Assembly (NCBI GenBank): GCA_023416735.1
Contig: JAEZGX010000041.1
Coordinates: 259,524-323,523, forward strand
Direction of reading: 5' to 3'
Length of the DNA: 64,000 nt
Source: Verrucomicrobiota bacterium
GTDB lineage: Bacteria > Verrucomicrobiota > Verrucomicrobiia > Opitutales > Opitutaceae
The translations under genes were made by a program, and so were the position numbers. Shown one piece after another: positions 8,554-19,473 of the stretch. Each line of letters starts with the position of its first letter. Position 1 is the first letter of the stretch. Under the pieces are notes generated by a model. That model had not been told where the DNA came from. It saw only the letters and a program-made list of their open reading frames with translations, and did not search any database.

Positions 8554-10061
8554 GCCGTCCTCCCTAGAGCCGCGCTCATCACCTCTTCCGCCGCCGCCCC
8601 TCCCGGCAACACCGCCGTCAACCGGCCGCCACGCATCACTCCGATTCGATCGCTCATCCCGATCACCTCCGGCAAATCGCTCGAAATCAAAATCACCGCG
8701 AGCCCTTCGTTCGCGAGTTCGCGAACAATCCGATGGATCTCGCTCTTCGCCCCGACGTCCACGCCCTGCGTGGGTTCATCCAGAATCAATATCTTCGGCT
8801 CCGTCGCCAGCCATCGCGCCAGCGCCACTTTCTGCTGATTACCTCCGCTCAAACTTCCCGCCGGCGCCTCCGGCCCCGCCGTCTTGATCGCCAGCTCTCC
8901 GATCATCTTGTTCGCCAGCGCGCGCTCCGCTCCGTCGCGCAGCCAGCCGCCGCGGAAGATCTTCGGGTGAATCGCCAGCGTCGTATTCTCCTCCACCGCC
9001 ATCTCCAAAATCACGCCGTGTCGCCGCCGGTCTTCCGGCACATACGCAATGCCCAACGCCATCGCCTCCCTCGGCGAACGAATTTCCACCTCGCGTCCGT
9101 TCACGAGAATTCGCCCCGCGCTCGCCGGCGTCAGCCCAAACAACGCCCGCGCCAACTCCGTTCGCCCCGCTCCCACCAACCCCGCCAGCCCGAAGACTTC
9201 GCCCGCGGCCACGTCGAAACTCACCCCGCTCACGCCGCCTTCCACACAACTGACATCCTTCAACGCCAGCGCCGGGTCGGCCGAGCGCTCGCGCGCCCCG
9301 TCACCACGCGGCGGATACAGCTGCGTGATCTCGCGCCCCACCATCAGCCGGATCAATCCGGCTTCATCGATCCCTTCCACCATTCGCGTGCCCACGCTTT
9401 CGCCATCCCGCAAAACCGTCACGCGATCCGCCAGCGCGAAAATCTCCTCGAGCCGATGCGAAATGTAGATCACCGCCACACCCGCCGCCCGCAGATCGCG
9501 CACGATCCCGTAGAGCCGCTCCTGTTCGCGCCGCGTCAACGACGCCGTCGGCTCGTCCATGATGATCACCCGCGCTCCCGCCCCAAGCGCACAGGCGATT
9601 TCCACCAACTGCTGCTCCGGCATCGACAGCGCCCGGACTTCTTCCTCGGGCTCCACCTCCGCCCCAACTCGCTGCAACAACTCCGCCGCGCGTTTCCGCC
9701 GCTCCGCCCAATCAACCCTTCGCCAGCCTGCGCGACCTTCGAGCCGCAGCCCGATGTTTTCCTCCACGCTCAAATCGGGAAACAAAGCCGGCTGCTGATA
9801 AATGCACGCGATTCCCCTCCGCCGCGCTCCCGCCGGATCGAGTCGCCCCAAGGTCTCTCCGCCAATCTCGATCGTCCCCGCATCCGGCTGATGCGCGCCG
9901 GTCGCCACTTTGATCAAGGTCGATTTCCCCGCGCCATTTTCGCCCAGAAGCGCATGCACTTCTCCGGCGCTCACCTCGAAGTCGACCCCACGCAGCGCGC
10001 GCACTGCACCAAACGATTTGCGCAGATTTCGGAACGCGAGGATGGGTGGGGCACCAGACAT
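8550..10061 (-). CDS. rhaT: Sugar ABC transporter ATP-binding protein, duplicated ATPase (RhaT/RbsA-like)
   Basis: 503 residues from ATG 10061 (MSGAPPILAF); a TTG two codons upstream is possible but less likely. It has two ATPase halves. The first has Walker A GENGAGKST at 40-48, LSMPEQQ as signature and IIMDEPTASLT as Walker B. The second half has the degenerate P-loop region LVGAGRTELARALFG, a good signature LSGGNQQK and Walker B ILILDEPTQGVDVG. This asymmetry is normal for the RbsA/MglA/RhaT class. It energises the two permeases encoded just downstream. The symbol rests on the RhaS-like partner and the rhamnosidase context; it is not the E. coli rhamnose/proton symporter RhaT. Confidence 0.85.
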   Translation of the reverse strand: MSGAPPILAFRNLRKSFGAVRALRGVDFEVSAGEVHALLGENGAGKSTLIKVATGAHQPDAGTIEIGGETLGRLDPAGARRRGIACIYQQPALFPDLSVEENIGLRLEGRAGWRRVDWAERRKRAAELLQRVGAEVEPEEEVRALSMPEQQLVEIACALGAGARVIIMDEPTASLTRREQERLYGIVRDLRAAGVAVIYISHRLEEIFALADRVTVLRDGESVGTRMVEGIDEAGLIRLMVGREITQLYPPRGDGARERSADPALALKDVSCVEGGVSGVSFDVAAGEVFGLAGLVGAGRTELARALFGLTPASAGRILVNGREVEIRSPREAMALGIAYVPEDRRRHGVILEMAVEENTTLAIHPKIFRGGWLRDGAERALANKMIGELAIKTAGPEAPAGSLSGGNQQKVALARWLATEPKILILDEPTQGVDVGAKSEIHRIVRELANEGLAVILISSDLPEVIGMSDRIGVMRGGRLTAVLPGGAAAEEVMSAALGRTA

Positions 10062-10124
10062 GAACAAGACGACGGTTGAAGCGGCGGAAAAGGGGACACG
10101 CCACTCGCAAAAACGCCAGCCTGC

Positions 10125-11330
10125 TTACACGGGCCGCGTTTTTTCCAATCCCAGCTCGCTCTGCTTAAATCCGCTTTCGGCGAGCAATTTATGCGTTTCA
10201 AACGCTCGTCGCAGCGCGATGGTAAGCCCGTTCACCTCCGGCACTGCGGAGCCCTGACGCGCGTCGTCCGCCCAATTCAATTCCGCCGCCGAAAAGTCGC
10301 GGATCGTCGCCGACCGATGCACGGCCTCGATGATCGCCGTATGCCGCGCCGCCATCTCCGTGCCGCAAATGGGCGCAGCCGGATCGCTCATCCGAGCCAA
10401 CACCGCCGCCATCATCGAGCGCCGCGTCGCCGTCATGTCCGGCAACTTTCGATCGTCTCCTCCACCATGATTGTCGCGCCACCAGGCCTCGCGCTCATAC
10501 CGCCAGCCCGCCGTGCCCTTCTCGCCGTGAATCACAATCTCGGGCTCCTCCGTCTCGTGCGAGGCATGACTCACCCCGAACCAGAGCTTCACCGCGTTCG
10601 CTGTCTCCGAGGTCACCACGGCCGTATCGAAACTCTCGATGCAGTGCGCCCGAAACAATTCAACGTTCTTCACCGTCGCCGCCTCCGCTTCCGCCGTCGG
10701 GCTGGCGAAATAAAGGCTCAACATCACGAAATGCCCGAACGCGTTGTTCAGCGGAGAATCGAACACCGGCACGCCTTTCACCAGCGTGCGGCCCGCCCAT
10801 TCGTTGCGCAGAAAATACCCGCGCCCGCGCGGCCAAATCCCCAGAAATCGCACCGACTGAACGGCGCCGATCACGCCTTTCATCAACTCATTCTTCAACC
10901 AGACAGTGCCCGGTTCGTAGAGGTCCTGGAAACCCACCGCCACAAACCGTCCGGTTTCGCGCTCCGCCGCCCGCACCGCTTCCACCTCCGCCATCGATCC
11001 GGCGAGCGGTTTTTCCACCAGCACGTTCGCTCCGGCTTTCAACGCCGCAATCGTCATCCGCGCGTGCCAGTGAATTCCCGTGGGAATCAGGCAGAGATCG
11101 ATCCGCCCCTGCTGATCGCGCAACATCTCTTCGTAATCCGAATAAATCGCGCAGCCGTGCTCGCGCAGTTCCGCGATGTTCGCCGTCTCCTCTTCGGCAT
11201 TGATCACCGTCGCCGCCACAATCGCCACTTCACCCCGCGCCCGACACTCCCGGGCTAGCTGCAAATGGATGCGTCCATAGCCGGAAATCCCGATCAGCGC
11301 CACGCGCCAGACTTGCCTGTTTTCGCTCAT
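10125..11330 (-). CDS. Gfo/Idh/MocA-family oxidoreductase
   Basis: 401 residues from ATG 11330 (MSENRQVWRVALIG). The N-terminal Rossmann motif is GISGYGRIH and the family signature is LVEKPLAGS. The C-terminal half carries the alpha/beta substrate domain with FDSPLNNAFGHFVML. Members oxidise or reduce sugars and sugar acids with NAD(P). It is first in the minus-strand operon ahead of the importer genes (63 bp gap), so it probably acts on the imported sugar, but the reaction cannot be read from sequence. Confidence 0.85.
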   Translation of the reverse strand: MSENRQVWRVALIGISGYGRIHLQLARECRARGEVAIVAATVINAEEETANIAELREHGCAIYSDYEEMLRDQQGRIDLCLIPTGIHWHARMTIAALKAGANVLVEKPLAGSMAEVEAVRAAERETGRFVAVGFQDLYEPGTVWLKNELMKGVIGAVQSVRFLGIWPRGRGYFLRNEWAGRTLVKGVPVFDSPLNNAFGHFVMLSLYFASPTAEAEAATVKNVELFRAHCIESFDTAVVTSETANAVKLWFGVSHASHETEEPEIVIHGEKGTAGWRYEREAWWRDNHGGGDDRKLPDMTATRRSMMAAVLARMSDPAAPICGTEMAARHTAIIEAVHRSATIRDFSAAELNWADDARQGSAVPEVNGLTIALRRAFETHKLLAESGFKQSELGLEKTRPV

Positions 11331-11658
11331 GCGTAGGTCGCCACTGGGCCGCTCGAAACCGCCCGCGGCGATACGCCGTGGACGGGCGGACACGAAAGAA
11401 AAGAAGATCCCAACATCACGAGAAAGAGAAAAGGGGCGATAAGTCGCGGGGTGAACAGCGCTAAAAGCGCCAACGGTCGCGCACTTTTGTCCCGCGCTTG
11501 CACGACGCCACGCGGGCCAATCCTTGACAGTCCGAGTTGCCGCACGTTGCGGCGTCGCGAAGCTTCCCGACGTTCGCCTCGTCTCCCTTCCCCGCAGTTC
11601 TTCAGCGCACGGAAGACCGCCGCTCCTCGAACGCTCGTCCCCCAGTCCGCCCTAAAGC
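11331..11658. promoter_or_regulatory. Divergent intergenic region between the importer operon and the rhamnosidase operon
   Basis: 328 bp with no gene. It must hold the promoters of both arms of the locus. A short inverted repeat GCGCT-AAA-AGCGC lies at 11458-11470 and could be an operator half-site pair. I see no clear -35/-10 pair. Confidence 0.35.
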
Positions 11659-14439
11659 ATGTTTCTTCGTCACCTCCTGCTCCTCGCCAGCCTCGCCGTT
11701 TTCTCCGCTCCGGCCCTGGCCATCGACTGGCCCGAGGCTCAACGCGAAACCAAGCCTTGGTCCCGCTGGTGGTGGTTCGGCAACGTCGCCGATCGCGCGT
11801 CCCTCACCTCCGCCTTGGAATCCGCCGCCGCCGCCGGCCTCGGCGGTCTTGAAATCACTCCGATCTACGGCGTCCGCGGCTACGAGGAGCGTTTCGTCGA
11901 TTTTCTTTCCCCCGAGTGGACCGCTCTCCTCGAGCACACCCTCACCGAAGCCCAACGACTCGACCTCGGCATCGATCTCGCCACCGGCACCGGCTGGCCT
12001 TTCGGCGGCCCTTGGCTGTCTGAAAACGAGGCCGCGCGCTACATCACTCACCAGACTTACACCGTCGCCTCCGGCGCCCGCTTAGCCGAACCCATCGCCT
12101 TCACCCAGCCGCCCGTCCTCCGCTTCGCGGGTCCGCGTCGTGTTCCAATTTCCGATCTGCCTCAACCGATCACCGCGTATCCAGATCTCCAAGACCTCGC
12201 CCTCGACCAAATCCGCTTCGAACGCCCGCTCGAGCTCGTCACACTGATGGCGTTTCCCTCCGACTCGTTCGCCGCGCCGATCGATCTCACGTCATTCGTC
12301 CGCCCAGACGGTCACCTCGACTGGACTGCTCCCGCCGACCACGGCCCTTGGACTCTCCACGCCCTCTTCTCGGGCCCCCACGGCAAAATGGTCGAGCGCG
12401 CCGCCCCCGGCGGCGAAGGCCTCGCCCTCGACCACCTCTCTTCCACCGCCCTCGATCACTACCTCGCCCGCTTCGCGGTTAGTCATACATTAAATGACAA
12501 CCCCGTCGGCATTCGCGCCTTCTTCAACGACTCCTACGAGGTCGACGACGCCCACGGCGAAGCGAACTGGACGCCCCGCTTCTTCGAACAATTCCAAAAG
12601 CGCCGCGGCTACGATCTCCGCCAACACTTGCCCGCCCTCTTCTCTGGCCCCGATACCCGCGTTCTTTCCGATTTCCGCGAAACGATCTCCGACCTCCTCC
12701 TCGAGGAGTTCACCATCCCCTGGCGCAACTGGGCCAACGCCCGCGGCGCCCTCATCCGCAACCAAGCGCACAACGCCCCCGCCAACCTCCTCGATCTCTA
12801 CGCCGCCAGCGACATCCCCGAGCAGGAGGGCAATGGCCTGCTCGCCATGAAGCTCGCCTCCTCCGCCGCCCACCTCACCGGCAAACCGCTCGCCTCCGCC
12901 GAAACCGCCACGTGGCTCAACGAACACTGGGTCACCACGCTCGCCGAGCTGAAGCACGACGCCGACACCTTCCTTCTCTCCGGCATCAATCACGTTTGCT
13001 ATCACGGCACCGCGCTCTCCCCTCTCGACGCTCCTTGGCCCGGTTTCAATTTCTACGCGTCGGTCGAACTCAATCCCCATAATCCCCTCTGGTCCGACTT
13101 CCCCGCCCTCAACGCCTACATCACGCGCGCCCAATCCTTCCTTCAACACGGCCGCTCCGACGAAGACGTCCTTCTATATTACAACATCCACGACACCTGG
13201 GCCGAACGCGGCGACAACACCCTCCCGCACTTCGGCCACGGCGGCGCCAACCCCGTCGGTGTCACCGCCGCCCAACTCGCTCGCGAACTCCACGCCCGCG
13301 GCACCGGCTTCGACTACGTTTCCGACCGCTTGCTCTCCTCCTTCCGCGTCGAAAACGGCGAGCTCACCAACGGCACCGCCCGCTATCGCGCCCTCGTCCT
13401 TCCCGCCGTCCAACATCTCCCTTCCGCCACCTTAACGAAGCTCGCCGCCCTCGCCGACGCCGGCGCCACCCTCCTCTTCCACCAAGACCTCCCGCAAAAC
13501 CCCGCCGGCTTCCTCGCCTCGCGCGAAGACTTCACCCACACACTCGCCCTACTTCGTCCCCACTCGGGTAATCGCGTCCACGTCGCCGACGATTTCGCCC
13601 AACTCTTCTCCGCTCTCTCCCGCGAACCGCTCGTCGACTTCGGCCTCCAGTTCATCCGCCGCACGTCGGACGCCGGTCCGTTCTACCTCATCGTCAATCG
13701 CAACGAGCACGCGATCGACGCCTGGATTCCGTTCACCCACGCGCGTCGTCACGCCGCTGTCTTCGATCCGATGACCGGCGCCATCCGCCGCACCGCCGTC
13801 CGCGACCAGCACGTCTACCTCCAACTCGAACCCGGCGCCTCCCTCGTCATCCAGTTTTCGGATACGCTCGTCGACGCCCCACCCGCGCCCTATCTCCGCC
13901 CCTCCGGCCCTTCCGCTCCACTCACCGGCGAATGGACGCTCACGTTTGAACACGGCGGCCCCTCCCTCCCGCCTTCCGTCCGCCTCACCTCGCTCACGTC
14001 CTGGACCGAACTGCTCAACGAAGAAACAAACTCCTTCGCCGGCACCGCCCGCTACACACTCGCCTTCGACGCGCCCACGACCAAATCGGAATTCTGGCAG
14101 CTCCATCTCGGTGAGGTTCGCGAAAGCGCCCGCGTGATCCTCAACGGCCGCGAGCTCGCCACGTTGATCCAACCTCCTTTCCGCCTCGTGCTTCCTGCCG
14201 ACGCCCTTCGTCCGCACAACACCCTTGAGATCCTCGTCACCAATCTCGCCGCCAACCGCATCGCCGACCTCGATCGCCGCGGCGTCCCTTGGAAAATTTT
14301 CTACAACGCCAACATGCCCGCGCGCCTCCCCGAAAACCGCGGCGCCGACGGTCTCTTCACCGCTGCGCATTGGTCACCTCGTCCTTCCGGCCTCATCGGT
14401 CCCGTCACTCTCACGCCGCTCCACTCTTTCACCCCATAA
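11659..14439 (+). CDS. Secreted GH106-type alpha-L-rhamnosidase
   Basis: 926 residues. The signal peptide MFLRHLLLLASLAVFSAPALA is followed by IDWPEAQ. GH106 features include the N-terminal KPWSRWWWFGN, GLGGLEITPIYGV, DLATGTGWPFGGPW and FFNDSYEVDDAHGEANWTP, the segment FFEQFQKRRGYDL, and a C-terminal beta-sandwich ending in GLFTAAHWSPRPSGLIGPVTL. The length fits the family, which removes L-rhamnose from rhamnogalacturonan side chains and backbone. It leads the plus-strand arm of the locus, followed 9 bp later by an esterase gene. An AT-rich 18-mer inside the gene (12482-12499) encodes SHTLND and is discussed in the findings. Confidence 0.88.
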   Translation: MFLRHLLLLASLAVFSAPALAIDWPEAQRETKPWSRWWWFGNVADRASLTSALESAAAAGLGGLEITPIYGVRGYEERFVDFLSPEWTALLEHTLTEAQRLDLGIDLATGTGWPFGGPWLSENEAARYITHQTYTVASGARLAEPIAFTQPPVLRFAGPRRVPISDLPQPITAYPDLQDLALDQIRFERPLELVTLMAFPSDSFAAPIDLTSFVRPDGHLDWTAPADHGPWTLHALFSGPHGKMVERAAPGGEGLALDHLSSTALDHYLARFAVSHTLNDNPVGIRAFFNDSYEVDDAHGEANWTPRFFEQFQKRRGYDLRQHLPALFSGPDTRVLSDFRETISDLLLEEFTIPWRNWANARGALIRNQAHNAPANLLDLYAASDIPEQEGNGLLAMKLASSAAHLTGKPLASAETATWLNEHWVTTLAELKHDADTFLLSGINHVCYHGTALSPLDAPWPGFNFYASVELNPHNPLWSDFPALNAYITRAQSFLQHGRSDEDVLLYYNIHDTWAERGDNTLPHFGHGGANPVGVTAAQLARELHARGTGFDYVSDRLLSSFRVENGELTNGTARYRALVLPAVQHLPSATLTKLAALADAGATLLFHQDLPQNPAGFLASREDFTHTLALLRPHSGNRVHVADDFAQLFSALSREPLVDFGLQFIRRTSDAGPFYLIVNRNEHAIDAWIPFTHARRHAAVFDPMTGAIRRTAVRDQHVYLQLEPGASLVIQFSDTLVDAPPAPYLRPSGPSAPLTGEWTLTFEHGGPSLPPSVRLTSLTSWTELLNEETNSFAGTARYTLAFDAPTTKSEFWQLHLGEVRESARVILNGRELATLIQPPFRLVLPADALRPHNTLEILVTNLAANRIADLDRRGVPWKIFYNANMPARLPENRGADGLFTAAHWSPRPSGLIGPVTLTPLHSFTP

Positions 14440-14448
14440 CCGCGATTC

Positions 14449-15375
14449 ATGAACCTCCCCACCCGCCTCTTCACCCTCACCTTCATGCTCACGCTCTCCA
14501 CCCTCAGCTACGCCGCCAACGCTCGCCCGAACCTCATCCCGCTCTGGCCCGAAGGCATCCCGAACGCCAAAAACCTCGGCCCCGAGAAGGTCGACGAACG
14601 CGGCTTCATCACCAACATCAGCGAGCCCACGCTCGAGGTCTTCGCTCCCGCCGTCGACCGCCCCAACGGCACCGCCGTCATCGTGTGTCCAGGCGGTGGA
14701 TACAGAGGTCTCTCGCGCGCCCGCGAGGGCGTTCAATACGCCAACTGGCTCAGCCATCTCGGCATCACCGCCTTCGTGCTCACCAACCGCGTCGGCGAAT
14801 TCGGCCATCCCACTCCATTGCAGGACGTCCTCCGCGCCGTCCGCATCGTTCGCTCCCGCGCCGCCGAATTCAAAATCAACCCCGACCGCATCGGCGTCAT
14901 GGGCAGCTCCGCGGGCGGACACCTCGCCGCCAGCGCCGGCACGCTCTTCGATCACGCCGACGGCAAAACCGGCGCGCCCCTCGACTCCACCCACGCCCGA
15001 CCCGACTTCCTTATCCTCATGTATCCGGTCATCACGCTCGATGACCCGCACGCCCACGTGGGCTCGCGCGAACTCCTCCTGGGCAAAAATCCCTCCTCCG
15101 ATCTCCTGCGCCTCACGTCCGTCGAAAAGCAGGTCACGGCCCAAACCCCGCCCACACTCCTCATCCACACCCAGCAGGACCAAGCCGTCCCCATCGAGAA
15201 CAGCATCCTTTTCTTCCAAGCCCTCACCCGCGCCGGCGTCCCCGCCGAGTTCTACGCCTTCGAACGCGGCGAACATGGCATGGGCATGCGCGACGGCCTG
15301 GGCACCGCCTCCGACTGGCCGGACCGCGCCGAAGAATGGCTCCGCGCCCGCGGGCTCCTGACGCCGCAAAAATAA
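14449..15375 (+). CDS. Secreted alpha/beta-hydrolase esterase (acetyl xylan esterase / BD-FAE type)
   Basis: 308 residues. A signal peptide ends near LSYA-ANA. Oxyanion region VCPGGGYRGLS, nucleophile elbow GSSAGGHLA with Ser154, an Asp region HTQQDQAVP and His in ERGEHGMG complete a serine-hydrolase triad. The family removes acetyl or feruloyl groups from plant polysaccharides. It lies 9 bp after the GH106 gene and 4 bp before the next gene, so it is in one operon. Deacetylation of rhamnogalacturonan ahead of GH106 is the likely job (inference). Confidence 0.82.
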   Translation: MNLPTRLFTLTFMLTLSTLSYAANARPNLIPLWPEGIPNAKNLGPEKVDERGFITNISEPTLEVFAPAVDRPNGTAVIVCPGGGYRGLSRAREGVQYANWLSHLGITAFVLTNRVGEFGHPTPLQDVLRAVRIVRSRAAEFKINPDRIGVMGSSAGGHLAASAGTLFDHADGKTGAPLDSTHARPDFLILMYPVITLDDPHAHVGSRELLLGKNPSSDLLRLTSVEKQVTAQTPPTLLIHTQQDQAVPIENSILFFQALTRAGVPAEFYAFERGEHGMGMRDGLGTASDWPDRAEEWLRARGLLTPQK

Positions 15376-15379
15376 ACTC

Positions 15380-16501
15380 ATGCGAATCACTCGGCTGCTC
15401 GTCTCTTCACTGGCGCTTTCGCTGTTGCTCGGCCACGCCTCCGCCCTCGAACGGCCCGATGTCACGTTTCCGGTCTTCCAATTCCCCGCGGACAAAATCC
15501 CCCGCATCGACGGCGACCCCGCCGACTGGGACCTGGTGCCCGAAAGCTACGTCATCGACCGCAGTCAGTTTCGCAACGAAGCCAAAACACCTCCCGCCGC
15601 CGGCGACGACACCCTCCGGGTTCGCATAAAAGTCGGTTGGGTAAAATCGCTCAACCGGCTCTATTTTCTCTACGAGGCCGAGGACGATTTCTGGGACTTT
15701 GACTCGCCCGGCCTGCGCAACGACACGTTCGAAATCATCGTCGACGGCGACGCCTCAGGTGGTCCGCTCATCGACAAGGGTCACAAGGAATTTTGGACCG
15801 CTGAACGCGTCGGCATCCCCACCGCCGCCGCCGACGATCGCATCAGCGTCGACGCCGCCCACTGGGCGATCCATGGGGTTCACGCTCAAAATTATCACAT
15901 CTTCACTCCTCACGTGAGCAAGGACTGGGCACTCGCCTGGGGCGCACCGACATGGACCAAGGAAATGCCCTGGGCCAACGCCGCCCAATCCTTCGACTTC
16001 AAGCACGGCGGCTCCGGCCGCTACACGCTCGAATTCTGGATCACACCTTTCGACTACGCCGGTCCCGAGGGTCCCTCGCGCGCCGTCGAATCCGTTCTGA
16101 CCGAAAACAAGATCATCGGTCTCGGCCTCATCGTCATCGACTACGACGGCACCACCCCGCGCGGTTTCTGGAATCTCTCGCCCCAACACACCGCCTACGG
16201 GCACGCCTCCGAGCTTTGCGCCTTCAAACTCATGCCGCTCGAACCCGCGCTCACTCCCCCGCTCGCCGCCCAATGGTCGTGGCACGTCGTCGACATGGAC
16301 CGCCGTCTCGTTGCCTTCAAAGATCTCACCATCGGCGAAGTCACCGCTTGGAGATGGGACTTCGGCGATGGCACCACATCGACCGAACAGCACCCTCAGC
16401 ATGCCTACGCCCAACCCGGCACCTACGTCGTGATCCTCGACGTCACCGGCCCCGCCGGCACCTCCCGCCGCGCCAAGGTGTGGGACGTGCAACTCAAATA
16501 A
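15380..16501 (+). CDS. Secreted CBM9/DOMON-like protein with C-terminal PKD domain
   Basis: 373 residues. The signal peptide ends near HASA-LERP. The N-terminal two thirds carry the DOMON/CBM9-like pattern: 'PRIDGDPADWD', then LYFLYEAEDDFWDFD, 'NDTFEIIVDGDASGG' and LEFWITPFDYAG. The C-terminal about 80 residues are a PKD repeat (WRWDFGDGTTSTEQHP, GTYVVILDVTGPAG). There are no catalytic residues I recognise. Such proteins may bind carbohydrate at the cell surface. It sits in the operon between the esterase and a Gfo oxidoreductase, 4 bp after the former. Confidence 0.7.
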   Translation: MRITRLLVSSLALSLLLGHASALERPDVTFPVFQFPADKIPRIDGDPADWDLVPESYVIDRSQFRNEAKTPPAAGDDTLRVRIKVGWVKSLNRLYFLYEAEDDFWDFDSPGLRNDTFEIIVDGDASGGPLIDKGHKEFWTAERVGIPTAAADDRISVDAAHWAIHGVHAQNYHIFTPHVSKDWALAWGAPTWTKEMPWANAAQSFDFKHGGSGRYTLEFWITPFDYAGPEGPSRAVESVLTENKIIGLGLIVIDYDGTTPRGFWNLSPQHTAYGHASELCAFKLMPLEPALTPPLAAQWSWHVVDMDRRLVAFKDLTIGEVTAWRWDFGDGTTSTEQHPQHAYAQPGTYVVILDVTGPAGTSRRAKVWDVQLK

Positions 16502-16541
16502 CCGCATCCTCTTTCGTCGTCTTTAACCTCCTCCTTTTCTC

Positions 16542-17894
<1,353 letters not shown>

Positions 17895-17903
17895 GTCGCC
17901 CCC

Positions 17904-17963
17904 CCTTCTTTCTCTTCCTCGTTCTCTTTCTCTTTCTCGTTCTCGTTCCTCTTCCTCTTTCGT
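17904..17963. repeat. Pyrimidine-rich TTCTC/GTTCTC repeat tract
   Basis: Short units CTTTCTC, CGTTCTC and CCTCTTC alternate just after the stop of the oxidoreductase gene. It resembles tracts near 35620-35660, 49018-49075 and 53966-54011. The 204-bp gap 17895-18098 otherwise shows nothing I can name. Confidence 0.5.
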
Positions 17964-18098
17964 CCGCACCCCCCGCCTCCCCCAGCAAAGTGCACCTAAA
18001 ACGGGACCCTTTGCTTTCCCTCCCGGACTGTCCGAGTGCTTCTCCCCGCATCGCGCCATTCCCCAAACCGTCTCCCTTCCGCATTCCCCTTTTCCCCC

Positions 18099-19448
18099 AT
18101 GCGATCACCTCTCACCTTCTTCCTCGCCTTCGCCCTCACCGCCTCCGCCGTCCTCGCCTCCAACGTCGGCCGCGTCTTCCCTTCCGAAAAACGCACTTAC
18201 ACCGACGCCGTCACCGGCCTCACCGTTAACGTCCTCACCACCGACGACGCCAACGACGCCAAGCCTTATCAAACCCACACGACGTGGACCGCCGACGGCG
18301 AATGGATCATCTTCCGCTCCAACCGCGGCGACAACGGCTCGCAAGCCTTCCTCGTTCACGAGCGCGACGGCACCATCGTTCAGCTCACCGATGGCCCCGG
18401 CACCAACACCGGCAGCCTCAATCTCTCGCGGAAATCGATGAAGCTCTACTTCAGCCGCACCCTCGCGTCCGCCTCGTCGTCCGACTCATCCACGCTCCCG
18501 CCCCGCCAACTTATCGAGCTCGATCTCGCAAAACTTCTGCCCGACGCCCTCGCCCGCAGCGTCGCCGACCCGTCCACCTACGAACGCGTCGTCTGCACCT
18601 TCCCTTCCGATCTCCGCGACTCTGGCGGCATGGCCCTCGATGCCGACGAATCCTGCATCTACTGGGGCGTCGCCTTCGGCCCGCCGCCGCCGCGCCCCGC
18701 GCCCACCCACGCCAACCGCACCGCCGACGGCCGCTCGCAGGTCGACGCCAACAACACCAACCCCGCCGAGCAACGCGCCGCCGCCCGCGCCCGTTTCGCC
18801 GCCGCGGGCAAGGGCCCCGGCGGTATCCGAAAAATCGATATCGCTACCGGCCGGATCACCACCGTCATCGACGTCGATCTTCGCATGGGCCACGTCCAGG
18901 CCAATCCGTGGGTCCCCGGCGAAATCGTTTACTGCCACGAGACCACCGGCGACGCTCCGCAACGCATGTGGACCGTCCGCGGCGACGGCACCGGCAACCG
19001 CCCGCTCTATGTCGAGACCGACGACGAATGGGTCACCCATGAAACGTTCTCCGGCCCCGACGAGATCATGTTCAACATCATGGGACACCTGCCTTATCTC
19101 CGCGAACGCCCCACCGGTGTCGCCGTCATCAATCTCCGCACCAACACCATGAAGCTCCTCGGCCAGATGGAAGAGGAAATGCCCAACGGCACCCAGGGCG
19201 GCTTCTGGCACTGCAACGGCTCTCCCGACAACCGCTGGGCCGTCGCCGACAACTTCTCCGGCACCATTACCCTCATCGATCGTCGCGACGGCCGCCAGCG
19301 CGTCCTCACCACCGATCACAAGATGAAGCCCGATCACACGCACCCGATCTTCAGCCCCGACAGCAAACGCGTCCTCATTCAGTCCGGCCACCTCACCGAC
19401 GGCCAGAGCCTCGATCTCATGACCGTCGAAATCCCCTCCGATTGGTAA
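18099..19448 (+). CDS. PL22-like oligogalacturonate lyase (beta-propeller)
   Basis: 449 residues from ATG 18099 (MRSPLTFFLAF), chosen because a signal peptide (ending near AVLA-SNV) follows directly. PL22-type features are YQTHTTWTADGEWIIFRSNR, DPSTYERVVCTFPSD, EWVTHETFSGPDEIMFNIMG, GGFWHCNGSPDNRWAVADN and the His-rich end KPDHTHPIFSPDSKRVL. The HTH segment corresponds to the metal-binding histidines of oligogalacturonate lyases. These enzymes cut digalacturonate to unsaturated uronate. The signal peptide suggests export, whereas the enterobacterial enzyme is cytoplasmic. A low-complexity insert of about 45 residues (GPPPPRPAPTHANRT, then NPAEQRAAARARFAAAG) interrupts the propeller. Confidence 0.72.
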   Translation: MRSPLTFFLAFALTASAVLASNVGRVFPSEKRTYTDAVTGLTVNVLTTDDANDAKPYQTHTTWTADGEWIIFRSNRGDNGSQAFLVHERDGTIVQLTDGPGTNTGSLNLSRKSMKLYFSRTLASASSSDSSTLPPRQLIELDLAKLLPDALARSVADPSTYERVVCTFPSDLRDSGGMALDADESCIYWGVAFGPPPPRPAPTHANRTADGRSQVDANNTNPAEQRAAARARFAAAGKGPGGIRKIDIATGRITTVIDVDLRMGHVQANPWVPGEIVYCHETTGDAPQRMWTVRGDGTGNRPLYVETDDEWVTHETFSGPDEIMFNIMGHLPYLRERPTGVAVINLRTNTMKLLGQMEEEMPNGTQGGFWHCNGSPDNRWAVADNFSGTITLIDRRDGRQRVLTTDHKMKPDHTHPIFSPDSKRVLIQSGHLTDGQSLDLMTVEIPSDW

Positions 19449-19473
19449 GTGTGAAAGGGCTTTACGCCCCGCC

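Noticed and set aside
1496..11330. SusC/SusD-type polysaccharide utilisation pair
   Set aside because: No SusD-like lipoprotein is encoded near the TonB receptor; the neighbouring lipoprotein is an ABC binding protein.
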